From positions 22,905,497 to 22,969,496 of the forward strand of contig CM055188.1 of the NCBI GenBank assembly GCA_029224185.1: a DNA stretch of 64,000 nt, written 5' to 3'. The position numbers and the translations under genes were made by a program. Under the pieces are notes generated by a model. The model saw only the letters and a list, made by a program, of their open reading frames with translations. It was not told the DNA's origin and searched no databases. Within the stretch, counting starts at the first letter, position 1. Each line of letters begins with the position of its first letter. Below, one piece after another: positions 48,101 through 62,500 of the stretch. The DNA comes from Karalla daura. Lineage: Eukaryota > Chordata > Actinopteri > Chaetodontiformes > Leiognathidae.

Positions 48101-50551
48101 GTCTTGGTGATTTTCCTCAGCTAATGCAGGGGTCAAAGGGTAGGGGTTGTCCACCTTATACACACTGTATTAGAACTGTTCTATCCAGTGTAATCCTCTT
48201 TCTGCACGATATGTGCATTTTCAATAAAAATCACTTGGTTCAAAAAAATCACTTTTTTAATAAAAATAACTTGGACAACTGTTGTATTTATTGATTGATT
48301 CATTGATTGATGGTTGGTTGCTATGTGGGTGATTGCTTACTTGATTGGTTTGTTCATCAAGTTCTGGTTGAATTCAATTTCTCAGCATATTTAGATGCGT
48401 GATCATGTATGATTTTCATTTGGCTGCTCTTTTTTCTGCACTCGCTTTTCTGTGGCCACATTTGACTTTTGGCAGTTACTTCTTTCATCTTGGAATCGGT
48501 AAGTGGCATTTCTCTGCATTTTCAATCAAATCATCCTGTTTTGTACTAACTCTTCTCTCTGTCTTCTTCAGATACTCCTGCTCATGGAGCTATGAAGTTA
48601 CATTTGCGCGTGTGCACAGCCTTCAGCACCAGCCACATGTTCTGTCACCTTCACCTGACGGTTTTTCACTTGACTTTTCATTTCCTCAATGACATCCCTG
48701 TTTGCATTTTTGCATTGTTTTGGTCTTGGTGATTTTCCTCAGCTAATGCAGGGGTCAAAGGGTAGGGGTTGTCCACCTTATACACACTGTATTAGAACTG
48801 TTCTATCCAGTGTAATCCTCTTTCTGCACGATATGTGCATTTTCAATAAAAATCACTTGGTTCAAAAAAATCACTTTTTTAATAAAAATAACTTGGACAA
48901 CTGTTGTATTTATTGATTGATTCATTGATTGATGGTTGGTTGCTATGTGGGTGATTGCTTACTTGATTGATTTGTTCATCAAGTTCTGGTTGAATTCAAT
49001 TTCTCAGCATAGTTAGATGCGTGATCATGTATGATTTTCATTTGGCTGCTCTTTTTTCTGCACTCGCTTTTCTGTGGCCACATTTGACTTTTGGCAGTTA
49101 CTTTTTTCATCTTGGAATCGGTAAGTGGCATTTCTCTGCATTTTCAATCAAATCATCCTGTTTTGTACTAACTCCTCTCTCTGTCTTCTTCAGATACTCC
49201 TGCTCATGGAGCTATGAAGTTACATTTGCGCGTGTGCACGGCCTTCAGCCCCAGCCACATGTTCTGTCACCTTCACCTGACGGTTTTTCACTTGACTTTT
49301 CATTTCCTCAATGACATCCCTGTTTGTATTTTTGCATTATTTTGGTCTGGGTGATTTTCCTCAGCTAATGCAGGGGTCAAAGGGCAGGGGGTGTCCACCT
49401 TTATCACACTGTATTAGAACTGTTCTATCCAGTGTAATCCTCTTTCTGCACGATATGTGCATTTTCAATAAAAATCACTTGGTTAAAACGTCACTTTTTT
49501 AATAAAAATAACTTGGACAACTGTTGTATTTATTGATTGACTCATTGACTGACTTCTTGGTTGCTATGTGGGTGATTGCTTACTTGATTGGTTTGTTCAT
49601 CACTTTCTGGGTTAAATCAGTTTCTCAGCATATTTAGATGCGTGATCATGTATGATTTTCACTTGGCTGCTCTTTTTTCTGCACTCGCTTTTCTGTGGCC
49701 ACATTTGACTTTTGGCAGTTACTTTTTTCATCTTGGAATCGGTAAGTGGCATTTCTCTGCATTTTCAATCAAATCATCCTGTTTTGTACTAACTCTTTTC
49801 TCTGTCTTCTTCAGATACTCCTGCTCATGGAGCTATGAAGTTACATTTGCGCGTGTGCACAGCCTTCAGCACCAGCCACATGTTCTGTCACCTTCACCTG
49901 ACGGTTTTTCACTTGACTTTTCATTTCCTCAATGACATACCTGTTTGCATTTTTGCATTGTTTTGGTCTTGGTAATTTTCCTCAGCTAATGCAGGGGTCA
50001 AAGATTTGGGGGTGTCCACCTTTATCACACTGTATTAGAACTGTTCTATCCAGTGTAATCCTCTTTCTGCACGATATGTGCATTTTCAATAAAAATCACT
50101 TGGTTAAAACGTCACTTTTTTAATAAAAATAACTTGGACAACTGTTGTATTTATTGATTGATTCATTGACTGATGGTTGGTTTCTATGTGGGTGATTGCT
50201 TACTTGATTGGTTTGTTCATCAAGTTCTGGTTGAATTCAATTTCTCAGCATATTTAGATGCGTGATCATGTATGAGATTCATTTGGCTGCTCTTTTTTCT
50301 GCACTCGCTTTTCTGTGGCCACATTTGACTTTTGGCAGTTACTTCTTTCATCTTGGAATCGGTAAGTGGCATTTCTCTGCATTTTCAATCAAATCATCCT
50401 GTTTTGTACTAACTCTTCTCTCTGTCTTCTTCAGATACTCCTGCTCATGGAGCTATGAAGTTACATTTGCGCGTGTGCACAGCCTTCAGCACCAGCCACA
50501 TGTTCTGTCACCTTCACCTGACGGTTTTTCACTTGACTTTTCATTTCCTCA
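42193..50551 (+). repeat. Higher-order repeat of about four units (2481-2485 bp)
   Basis: Units with 'tactaactcttctctctg' and 'cttggtaattttcc' begin at 42193, 44676, 47157 and about 49642 (spacing 2483, 2481, 2485). Units with 'cttcagccccagcc' begin at 44055, 46536 and 49021. Units reading 'gtatgagattcattt' or 'gtttgagattcattt' occur at about 42822, 45305 and 50271. Local changes, such as the pair at 47777 and 48399, show that one unit was duplicated or converted within the tetramers. Confidence 0.75.
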
Positions 50552-50873
50552 ATGACATCCCTGTTTGCATTTTTGCATTGTTTTGGTCTTGGTGATTTTC
50601 CTCAGCTAATGCAGGGGTCAAAGGGTAGGGGTTGTCCACCTTATACACACTGTATTAGAACTGTTCTATCCAGTGTAATCCTCTTTCTGCACGATATGTG
50701 CATTTTCAATAAAAATCACTTGGTTAAAACGTCACTTTTTTAATAAAAATAACTGGGACAACTGTTGTATTTATTGATTGATTCATTGACTGACTTCTTG
50801 GTTGCTATGTGGGTGATTGCTTACTTGATTGATTTGTTCATCAAGTTCTGGTTGAATTCAATTTCTCAGCATA

Positions 50874-53033
50874 TTGAGATGCGTGATCATGTATGATTTT
50901 CATTTGGCTGCTCTTTTTTCTGCACTCGCTTTTCTGTGGCCACATTTGACTTTTGGCAGTTACTTTTTTCATCTTGGAATCGGTAAGTGGCATTTCTCTG
51001 CATTTTCAATCAAATCATCCTGTTTTGTACTAACTCCTCTCTCTGTCTTCTTCAGATACTCCTGCTCATGGAGCTATGAAGTTACATTTGCGTGTGTGCA
51101 CGGCCTTCAGCACCAGCCACATGTTCTGTCACCTTCACCTGACGGTTTTTCACTTTACTTTTCATTTCCTCAATGACATCCCTGTTTGCCTGTTTGCATT
51201 GTTTTGGTCTTGGTGGTTTTCCTCAGCTAATGCAGGGGTCAAAGAGTAGGGGGTGTCCACCTTTATCACACTGTATTAGAACTGTTCTATCCAGTGTAAT
51301 CCTCTTTCTGCACGATATGTGCATTTTCAATAAAAATCACTTGGTTAAAACGTCACTTTTTTAATAAAAATAACTTGGACAACTGTTGTATTTATTGATT
51401 GACTCATTGACTGACTTCTTGGTTGCTATGTGGGTGATTGCTTACTTGATTGGTTTGTTCATCACTTTCTGGGTGAAATCAGTTTCTCAGCCTATTTAGA
51501 TGCGTGATCATGTATGATTTTCATTTGGCTGCTCTTTTTTCTGCACTCGCTTTTCTGTGGCCACATTTGACTTTTGGCAGTTACTTTTTTCATCTTGGAA
51601 TCGGTAAGTGGCATTTCTCTGCATTTTCAATCAAATCATCCTGTTTTGTACTAACTCCTCTCTCTGTCTTCTTCAGATACTCCTGCTCATGGAGCTATGA
51701 AGTTACATTTGCGTGTGTGCACAGCCTTCAGCACCAGCCACATGTTCTGTCACCTTCACCTGACGGTTTTTCACTTGACTTTTCATTTCCTCAATGACAT
51801 CCCTGTTTGCATTTTTGCATTGTTTTGGTCTTGCTGGTTTTCCTCAGCTAATGCAGGGCTCAAAGAGTAGGGGGTGTCCACCTTTATCACACTGTATTAG
51901 AACTGTTCTATCCAGTGTAATCCTCTTTCTGCACGATATGTGCATTTTCAATAAAAATCACTTGGTTAAAACGTCACTTTTTTAATAAAAATAACTGGGA
52001 CAACTGTTGTATTTATTGATTGATTCATTGACTGACTTCTTGGTTGCTATGTGGGTGATTGCTTACTTGATTGATTTGTTCATCAAGTTCTGGTTGAATT
52101 CAATTTCTCAGCATATTGAGATGCGTGATCATGTATGATTTTCATTTGGCTGCTCTTTTTTCTGCACTCGCTTTTCTGTGGCCACATTTGACTTTTGGCA
52201 GTTACTTTTTTCATCTTGGAATCGGTAAGTGGCATTTCTCTGCATTTTCAATCAAATCATCCTGTTTTGTACTAACTCCTCTCTCTATCTTCTTCAGATA
52301 CTCCTGCTCATGGAGCTATGAAGTTACATTTGCGTGTGTGCACGGCCTTCAGCACCAGCCACATGTTCTGTCACCTTCACCTGACGGTTTTTCACTTTAC
52401 TTTTCATTTCCTCAATGACATCCCTGTTTGCCTGTTTGCATTGTTTTGGTCTTGGTGGTTTTCCTCAGCTAATGCAGGGGTCAAAGAGTAGGGGGTGTCC
52501 ACCTTTATCACACTGTATTAGAACTGTTCTATCCAGTGTAATCCTCTTTCTGCACGATATGTGCATTTTCAATAAAGATCACTTGGTTAAAAAATCACTT
52601 TTTAATAAAAATCACTTGGACAAATGTTGTATTTATTGATTGATTCATTGACTGATGGTTGGTTGCTATGTGGGTGATTGCTTACTTGATTGGCTTGTTC
52701 ATCACTTTCTGGGTGAAATCAGTTCCTCAACCTATTTAGATGCGTGATCATGTATGATTTTCACTTGGCTGCTCTATCTTCTGCTCTGGCTTATTTGTGG
52801 CCACATTTAACTTTTGGCAGTTACTTTTTGCATCTTGGAATCGGTAAGTGGCATTTCTCTGCATTTTCAATCAAATCATCCTGTTTTGTACTAACTCCTC
52901 TCTCTGTCTTCTTCAGATACTCCTGCTCATGGAGCTATGAAGCTACATTTGCGCGTGTGCACGGCCTTCAGCACCAGCCACATGTTCTGTCACATTCATC
53001 TGACGGTTTTTAACTTGACTTTTCATTTCCTCA
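50874..53033 (+). repeat. Higher-order dimer, 1242 bp, at the subfamily boundary
   Basis: Units at 50874 and 52116 share 'gcatattgagatgcg', 'tgcgtgtgtgcac', 'ttcactttacttttc' and 'gtttgcctgtttgc', and lie 1242 bp apart. The second copy switches after 'cattttcaataaagatc' (about 52570) into the 619 bp subfamily. The boundary therefore looks like a recombination point inside a unit. Confidence 0.75.
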
Positions 53034-56000
53034 ATGACATCCCTGTTTGCATTTTTGCATTGTTTTGGTCTGGGTGATTTTCCTCAGCTAATGCAGGGGT
53101 CAAAGGGCAGGGGGTGTCCACCTTTATCACACTGTATTAGAACTCTTCTATCCAGTGTAATCCTCTTTCTGCACGATATGTGCATTTTCAATAAAAATCA
53201 CTTGGTTAAAAAATCACTTTTTAATAAAAATCACTTGGACAAATGTTGTATTTATTGATTGATTCATTGACTGACTTCTTGGTTGCTATGTGGGTGATTG
53301 CTTACTTGATTGATTTGTTCATCAAGTTCTGGTTGAATTCAATTTCTCAGCATATTTAGATGCGTGATCATGTATGATTTTCATTTGGCTGCTCTTTTTT
53401 CTGCACTCGCTTTTCTGTGGCCACAATTTACTTTTCACAGTTACTTTATTCATCTTGAATCGGTAAGTGGCATTTCTCTGCATTTTCAATCAAATCATCC
53501 TGTTTTGTACTAACTCCTCTCTCTGTCTTCTTCAGATACTCCTGCACATGGAGCTATGAAGTTACATTTGCGCGTGTGCACGGCCTTCAGCACCAGCCAC
53601 ATGTTCTGTCACATTCATCTGACGGTTTTTAACTTGACTTTTCATTTCCTCAATGACATCCCTGTTTGCATTTTTGCATTGTTTTGGTCTGGGTGATTTT
53701 CTTCAGCTAATGCAGGGGTCAAAGGGCAGGGGGTGTCCACCTTCATCACACTGTATTAGAACTCTTCTATCCAGTGTAATCCTCTTTCTGCACGATATGT
53801 GCATTTTCAATAAAGATCACTTGGTTAAAAAATCACTTTTTAATAAAAATCACTTGGACAAATGTTGTATTTATTGATTGATTTATTGACTGACTTCATG
53901 GTTGCTATGTGGGTGATTGCTTACTTGATTTGTTTGTTCATCACTTTCTGGGTGAAATCAGTTTCTCAGCCTCTTTAGATGCGTGATCATGTATGATTTT
54001 CATTTGGCTGCTCTTTTTTCTGCACTCGCTTTTCTGTGGCCACATTTTACTTTTCACAGTTACTTTATTCATCTTGAATCGGTAAGTGGCATTTCTCTGC
54101 ATTTTCAATCAAATCATCCTGTTTTGTACTAACTCCTCTCTCTGTCTTCTTCAGATACTCCTGCACATTGAGCTATGAAGTTACATTTGCGCGTGTGCAC
54201 GGCCTTCAGCACCAGCCACATGTTCTGTCACATTCATCTGACGGTTTTTAACTTGACTTTTCATTTCCTCAATGACATCCCTGTTTGCATTTTTGCATTG
54301 TTTTGGTCTTGGTGATTTTCCTCAGCTAATGCAGGGGTCAAAGGGCAGGGGGTGTCCACCTTTATCACACTGTATTAGAACTGTTCTATCCAGTGTAATC
54401 CTCTTTCTGCACGATATGTGCATTTTCAATAAAGATCACTTGGTTAAAAAATCACTTTTTAATAAAAATCACTTGCACAAATGTTGTATTTATTGATTGA
54501 TTCATTGACTGATGGTTGGTTGCTATGTGGGTGATTGCTTACTTGATTGATTTGTTCATCAAGTTCTGGTTGAATTCAATTTCTCAGCATAGTTAGATGC
54601 GTGATCATGTATGATTTTCACTTGGCTGCTCTATTTTCTGCCCTGGCTTATTTGTGGCCACATTTGACTTTTGGCAGTTACTTTTTGCATCTTGGAATCG
54701 GTAAGTGGCATTTCTCTGCATTTTCAATCAAATCATCCTGTTTTGTACTTACTCCTCTCTCTGTCTTCTTCAGATACTCCTGCTCATGGAGCTATGAAGC
54801 TACATTTGCGCGTGTGCACAGCCTTCAGCACCAGCCACATGTTCTGTCACATTCATCTGACGGTTTTTAACTTGACTTTTCATTTCCTCAATGACATCCC
54901 TGTTTGCATTTTTGCATTGTTTTGGTCTGGGTGATTTTCCTCAGCTAAAGCAGGGGTCAAAGGGCAGGGGGTGTCCACCTTTATCACACTGTATTAGAAC
55001 TGTTCTATCCAGTGTAATCCTCTTTCTGCACGATATGTGCATTTTCAATAAAGATCACTTGGTTAAAAAATCACTTTTTAATAAAAATCACTTGGACAAA
55101 TGTTGTATTTATTGATTGATTCATTGACTGATGTTTGGTTGCTATGTGGGTGATTGCTTACTTGATTGATTTGTTCATCAAGTTCTGGTTGAATTCAATT
55201 TCTCAGCATAGTTAGATGCGTGATCATGTATGATTTTCACTTGGCTGCTCTATCTTCTGCCCTGGCTTATTTGTGGCCACATTTGACTTTTGGCAGTTAC
55301 TTTTTTCATCTTGGAATCGGTAAGTGGCATTTCTCTGCATTTTCAATCAAATCATCCTGTTTTGTACTAACTCCTCTCTCTGTCTTCTTCAGATACTCCT
55401 GCTCATGGAGCTATGAAGCTACATTTGCGCGTGTGCACGGCCTTCAGCACCAGCCACATGTTCTGTCACATTCACCTGACGGTTTTTAACTTGACTTTTC
55501 ATTTCCTCAGTGACATCCCTGTTTGCATTTTTGCATTGTTTTGGTCTTGGTGATTTTCCTCAGCTAATGCAGGGGTCAAAGGGCAGGGGGTGTCCACCTT
55601 TATCACACTGTATTAGAACTGTTCTATCCAGTGTAATCCTCTTTCTGCACGATATGTGCATTTTCAATAAAGATCACTTGGTTAAAAAATCACTTTTTAA
55701 TAAAAATCACTTGGACAAATGTTGTATTTATTGATTGATTCATTGACTGATGGTTGGTTGCTATGTGGGTGATTGCTTACTTGATTGATTTGTTCATCAA
55801 GTTCTGGTTGAATTCAATTTCTCAGCATAGTTAGATGCGTGATCATGTATGATTTTCACTTGGCTGCTCTATCTTCTGCCCTGGCTTATTTGTGGCCACA
55901 TTTGACTTTTGGCAGTTACTTTTTGCATCTTGGAATCGGTAAGTGGCATTTCTCTGCATTTTCAATCAAATCATCCTGTTTTGTACTAACTCCTCTCTCT

Positions 56001-56128
56001 GTCTTCTTCAGATACTCCTGCTCATGGAGCTATGAAGCTACATTTGCGCGTGTGCACGGCCTTCAGCACCAGCCACATGTTCTGTCACCTTCACCTGACG
56101 GTTTTTAACTTGACTTTTCATTTCCTCA

Positions 56129-58933
56129 GTGACATCCCTGTTTGCATTTTTGCATTGTTTTGGTCTTGGTGATTTTCCTCAGCTAATGCAGGGGTCAAAG
56201 GGCAGGGGGTGTCCACCTTTATCACACTGTATTAGAACTGGTCTATCCAGTGTAATCCTCTTTCTGCACGATATGTGCATTTTCAATAAAGATCACTTGG
56301 TTAAAAAATCACTTTTTAATAAAAATCACTTGGACAAATGTTGTATTTATTGATTGATTCATTGACTGATGGTTGGTTGCTATGTGGGTGATTGCTTACT
56401 TGATTGATTTGTTCATCAAGTTCTGGTTGAATTCAATTTCTCAGCATAGTTAGATGCGTGATCATGTATGATTTTCACTTGGCTGCTCAATCTTCTGCCC
56501 TGGCTTATTTGTGGCCACATTTGACTTTTGGCAGTTACTTTTTGCATCTTGGAATCGGTAAGTGGCATTTCTCTGCATTTTCAATCAAATCATCCTGTTT
56601 TGTACTAACTCCTCTCTCTGTCTTCTTCAGATACTCCTGCTCATGGAGCTATGAAGCTACATTTGCGCGTGTGCACGGCCTTCAGCACCAGCCACATGTT
56701 CTGTCACATTCATCTGACGGTTTTTAACTTGACTTTTCATTTCCTCAATGACATCCCTGTTTGCATTTTTGCATTGTTTTGGTCTGGGTGATTTTCCTCA
56801 GCTAAAGCAGGGGTCAAAGGGCAGGGGGTGTCCACCTTTATCACACTGTATTAGAACTGTTCTATCCAGTGTAATCCTCTTTCTGCACGATATGTGCATT
56901 TTCAATAAAGATCACTTGGTTAAAAAATCACTTTTTAATAAAAATCACTTGGACAAATGTTGTATTTATTGATTGATTCATTGACTGATGGTTGGTTGCT
57001 ATGTGGGTGATTGCTTACTTGATTGATTTGTTCATCAAGTTCTGGTTGAATTCAATTTCTCAGCATAGTTAGATGCGTGATCATGTATGATTTTCACTTG
57101 GCTGCTCTATCTTCTGCCCTGGCTTATTTGTGGCCACATTTGACTTTTGGCAGTTACTTTTTGCATCTTGGAATCGGTAAGTGGCATTTCTCTGCATTTT
57201 CAATCAAATCATCCTGTTTTGTACTAACTCCTCTCTCTGTCTTCTTCAGATACTCCTGCTCATGGAGCTATGAAGCTACATTTGCGCGTGTGCACGGCCT
57301 TCAGCACCAGCCACATGTTCTGTCACATTCATCTGACGGTTTTTAACTTGACTTTTCATTTCCTCAATGACATCCCTGTTTGCATTTTTGCATTGTTTTG
57401 GTCTGGGTGATTTTCCTCAGCTAAAGCAGGGGTCAAAGGGCAGGGGGTGTCCACCTTTATCACACTGTATTAGAACTGGTCTATCCAGTGTAATCCTCTT
57501 TCTGCACGATATGTGCATTTTCAATAAAGATCACTTGGTTAAAAAATCACTTTTTAATAAAAATCACTTGGACAAATGTTGTATTTATTGATTGATTCAT
57601 TGACTGATGGTTGGTTGCTATGTGGGTGATTGCTTACTTGATTGATTTGTTCATCAAGTTCTGGTTGAATTCAATTTCTCAGCATAGTTAGATGCGTGAT
57701 CATGTATGATTTTCACTTGGCTGCTCAATCTTCTGCCCTGGCTTATTTGTGGCCACATTTGACTTTTGGCAGTTACTTTTTGCATCTTGGAATCGGTAAG
57801 TGGCATTTCTCTGCATTTTCAATCAAATCATCCTGTTTTGTACTAACTCCTCTCTCTGTCTTCTTCAGATACTCCTGCTCATGGAGCTATGAAGCTACAT
57901 TTGCGCGTGTGCACGGCCTTCAGCACCAGCCACATGTTCTGTCACATTCATCTGACGGTTTTTAACTTGACTTTTCATTTCCTCAATGACATCCCTGTTT
58001 GCATTTTTGCATTGTTTTGGTCTGGGTGATTTTCCTCAGCTAAAGCAGGGGTCAAAGGGCAGGGGGTGTCCACCTTTATCACACTGTATTAGAACTGTTC
58101 TATCCAGTGTAATCCTCTTTCTGCACGATATGTGCATTTTCAATAAAGATCACTTGGTTAAAAAATCACTTTTTAATAAAAATCACTTGGACAAATGTTG
58201 TATTTATTGATTGATTCATTGACTGATGGTTGGTTGCTATGTGGGTGATTGCTTACTTGATTGATTTGTTCATCAAGTTCTGGTTGAATTCAATTTCTCA
58301 GCATAGTTAGATGCGTGATCATGTATGATTTTCACTTGGCTGCTCTATCTTCTGCCCTGGCTTATTTGTGGCCACATTTGACTTTTGGCAGTTACTTTTT
58401 GCATCTTGGAATCGGTAAGTGGCATTTCTCTGCATTTTCAATCAAATCATCCTGTTTTGTACTAACTCCTCTCTCTGTCTTCTTCAGATACTCCTGCTCA
58501 TGGAGCTATGAAGCTACATTTGCGCGTGTGCACGGCCTTCAGCACCAGCCACATGTTCTGTCACATTCATCTGACGGTTTTTAACTTGACTTTTCATTTC
58601 CTCAATGACATCCCTGTTTGCATTTTTGCATTGTTTTGGTCTGGGTGATTTTCCTCAGCTAAAGCAGGGGTCAAAGGGCAGGGGGTGTCCACCTTTATCA
58701 CACTGTATTAGAACTGGTCTATCCAGTGTAATCCTCTTTCTGCACGATATGTGCATTTTCAATAAAGATCACTTGGTTAAAAAATCACTTTTTAATAAAA
58801 ATCACTTGGACAAATGTTGTATTTATTGATTGATTCATTGACTGATGGTTGGTTGCTATGTGGGTGATTGCTTACTTGATTGATTTGTTCATCAAGTTCT
58901 GGTTGAATTCAATTTCTCAGCATAGTTAGATGC
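56129..58933 (+). repeat. Higher-order repeat: 1238 bp dimers in block C
   Basis: Units with 'ggctgctcaatcttctgcc' (56458, 57696) alternate with units with 'ggctgctctatcttctgcc' (57077, 58315), each 1238 bp apart. The pairs also alternate 'gaactggtctatcc' and 'gaactgttctatcc'. The copies look near identical. Confidence 0.75.
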
Positions 58934-59551
58934 GTGATCATGTATGATTTTCACTTGGCTGCTCTATCTTCTGCCCTGGCTTATTTGTGGCCACATTTGA
59001 CTTTTGGCAGTTACTTTTTGCATCTTGGAATCGGTAAGTGGCATTTCTCTGCATTTTCAATCAAATCATCCTGTTTTGTACTAACTCCTCTCTCTGTCTT
59101 CTTCAGATACTCCTGCTCATGGAGCTATGAGCTACATTTGTGAGTGTGCACGGCCTTCAGCACCAGCCACATGTTCTGTCACCTTCACCTGACGGTTTTT
59201 AACTTGACTTTTCATTTCCTCAATGACATCCCTGTTTGCATTTTTGCATTGTTTTGGTCTTGGTGATTTTCCTCAGCTAATGCAGGGGTCAAAAGGCAGG
59301 GGGTGTCCACCTTTATCACACTGTATTAGAACTGTTCTATCCAGTGTAATCCTCTTTCTGCACGATATGTGCATTTTCAATAAAGATCACTTGGTTAAAA
59401 AATCACTTTTTAATAAAAATCACTTGGACAAATGTTGTATTTATTGATTGATTCATTGACTGATGGTTGGTTGCTATGTGGGTGATTGCTTACTTGATTG
59501 ATTTGTTCATCAAGTTCTGGTTGAATTCAATTTCTCAGCATAGTTAGATGC

Positions 59552-62500
59552 GTGATCATGTATGATTTTCACTTGGCTGCTCGATCTTCTGCTCTGGCTT
59601 ATTTGTGGCCACATTTGACTTTTGGCAGTTACTTTTTGCATCTTGGAATCGGTGAGTGGCATTTCTCTGCATTTTCAATCAAATCATCCTGTTTTTTACT
59701 AACTCCTCTCTCTGTCTTCTTCAGATACTCCTGCTCATGGAGCTATGAAGTTACATTTGTGAGTGTGCACGGGCTTCAGCACCAGCCACATGTTCTGTCA
59801 CCTTCACCTGACGGTTTTTTGACTTGACTTTTCATTTCCTCAATGACATCCCTGTTTGCATTTTTGCATTGTTTTGGTCTTGGTGATTTTCCTCAGCTAA
59901 TGCAGGGGTCAAAGGGCAGGGGGTGTCCACCTTTATCACACTGTATTAGAACTGTTCTATCCAGTGTAATCCTCTTTCTGCACGATATGTGCATTTTCAA
60001 TAAAGATCACTTGGTTAAAAAATCACTTTTTAATAAAAATCACTTGGACAAATGTTGTATTTATTGATTGATTCATTGACTGATGGTTGGTTGCTATGTG
60101 GGTGATTGCTTACTTGATTGATTTGTTCATCAAGTTCTGGTTGAATTCAATTTCTCAGCATAGTTAGATGCGTGATCATGTATGATTTTCACTTGGCTGC
60201 TCTATCTTCTGCCCTGGCTTATTTGTGGCCACATTTGACTTTTGGCAGTTACTTTTTGCATCTTGGAATCGGTAAGTGGCATTTCTCTGCATTTTCAATC
60301 AAATCATCCTGTTTTGTACTAACTCCTCTCTCTGTCTTCTTCAGATACTCCTGCTCATGGAGCTATGAAGCTACATTTGCGCGTGTGCACGGCCTTCAGC
60401 ACCAGCCACATGTTCTGTCACCTTCACCTGACGGTTTTTAACTTGACTTTTCATTTCCTCAGTGACATCCCTGTTTGCATTTTTGCATTGTTTTGGTCTT
60501 GGTGATTTTCCTCAGCTAATGCAGGGGTCAAAGGGCAGGGGGTGTCCACCTTTATCACACTGTATTAGAACTGGTCTATCCAGTGTAATCCTCTTTCTGC
60601 ACGATATGTGCATTTTCAATAAAGATCACTTGGTTAAAAAATCACTTTTTAATAAAAATCACTTGGACAAATGTTGTATTTATTGATTGATTCATTGACT
60701 GATGGTTGGTTGCTATGTGGGTGATTGCTTACTTGATTGATTTGTTCATCAAGTTCTGGTTGAATTCAATTTCTCAGCATAGTTAGATGCGTGATCATGT
60801 ATGATTTTCACTTGGCTGCTCTATCTTCTGCCCTGGCTTATTTGTGGCCACATTTGACTTTTGGCAGTTACTTTTTGCATCTTGGAATCGGTAAGTGGCA
60901 TTTCTCTGCATTTTCAATCAAATCATCCTGTTTTGTACTAACTCCTCTCTCTGTCTTCTTCAGATACTCCTGCTCATGGAGCTATGAAGCTACATTTGCG
61001 CGTGTGCACGGCCTTCAGCACCAGCCACATGTTCTGTCACATTCATCTGACGGTTTTTAACTTGACTTTTCATTTCCTCAATGACATCCCTGTTTGCATT
61101 TTTGCATTGTTTTGGTCTGGGTGATTTTCCTCAGCTAAAGCAGGGGTCAAAGGGCAGGGGGTGTCCACCTTTATCACACTGTATTAGAACTGGTCTATCC
61201 AGTGTAATCCTCTTTCTGCACGATATGTGCATTTTCAATAAAGATCACTTGGTTAAAAAATCACTTTTTAATAAAAATCACTTGGACAAATGTTGTATTT
61301 ATTGATTGATTCATTGACTGATGGTTGGTTGCTATGTGGGTGATTGCTTACTTGATTGATTTGTTCATCAAGTTCTGGTTGAATTCAATTTCTCAGCATA
61401 GTTAGATGCGTGATCATGTATGATTTTCACTTGGCTGCTCGATCTTCTGCTCTGGCTTATTTGTGGCCACATTTGACTTTTGGCAGTTACTTTTTGCATC
61501 TTGGAATCGGTGAGTGGCATTTCTCTGCATTTTCAATCAAATCATCCTGTTTTTTACTAACTCCTCTCTCTGTCTTCTTCAGATACTCCTGCTCATGGAG
61601 CTATGAAGTTACATTTGTGAGTGTGCACGGCCTTCAGCACCAGCCACATGTTCTGTCACCTTCACCTGACGGTTTTTTGACTTGACTTTTCATTTCCTCA
61701 ATGACATCCCTGTTTGCATTTTTGCATTGTTTTGGTCTTGGTGATTTTCCTCAGCTAATGCAGGGGTCAAAGGGCAGGGGGTGTCCACCTTTATCACACT
61801 GTATTAGAACTGTTCTATCCAGTGTAATCCTCTTTCTGCACGATATGTGCATTTTCAATAAAGATCACTTGGTTAAAAAATCACTTTTTAATAAAAATCA
61901 CTTGGACAAATGTTGTATTTATTGATTGATTCATTGACTGATGGTTGGTTGCTATGTGGGTGATTGCTTAATTGATTGATTTGTTCATCAAGTTCTGGTT
62001 GAATTCAATTTCTCAGCATAGTTAGATGCGTGATCATGTATGATTTTCACTTGGCTGCTCTATCTTCTGCCCTGGCTTATTTGTGGCCACATTTGACTTT
62101 TGGCAGTTACTTTTTGCATCTTGGAATCGGTAAGTGGCATTTCTCTGCATTTTCAATCAAATCATCCTGTTTTGTACTAACTCCTCTCTCTGTCTTCTTC
62201 AGATACTCCTGCTCATGGAGCTATGAAGCTACATTTGCGCGTGTGCACGGCCTTCAGCACCAGCCACATGTTCTGTCACCTTCACCTGACGGTTTTTAAC
62301 TTGACTTTTCATTTCCTCAGTGACATCCCTGTTTGCATTTTTGCATTGTTTTGGTCTTGGTGATTTTCCTCAGCTAATGCAGGGGTCAAAGGGCAGGGGG
62401 TGTCCACCTTTATCACACTTTATTAGAACTGGTCTATCCAGTGTAATCCTCTTTCTGCACGATATGTGCATTTTCAATAAAGATCACTTGGTTAAAAAAT

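Larger units (their letters stand above)
40062..52570 (+). repeat. Macrosatellite block B, right part, 620-622 bp unit
   Basis: The interrupted unit resumes at 40062 with the 4 bp duplication CAGG followed by 'ggtcaaagatttgggg'. That is a unit variant also seen intact near 42545, 45030, 47510 and 49995. Twenty anchors follow, from 40622 to 52415. In the intact copies this variant is paired with 'cttggtaattttcc', the same pairing as the left flank of the insertion at 30170, which confirms that left and right flanks were one unit. The subfamily switches to the 619 bp type at about 52570, inside one unit. Confidence 0.96.
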
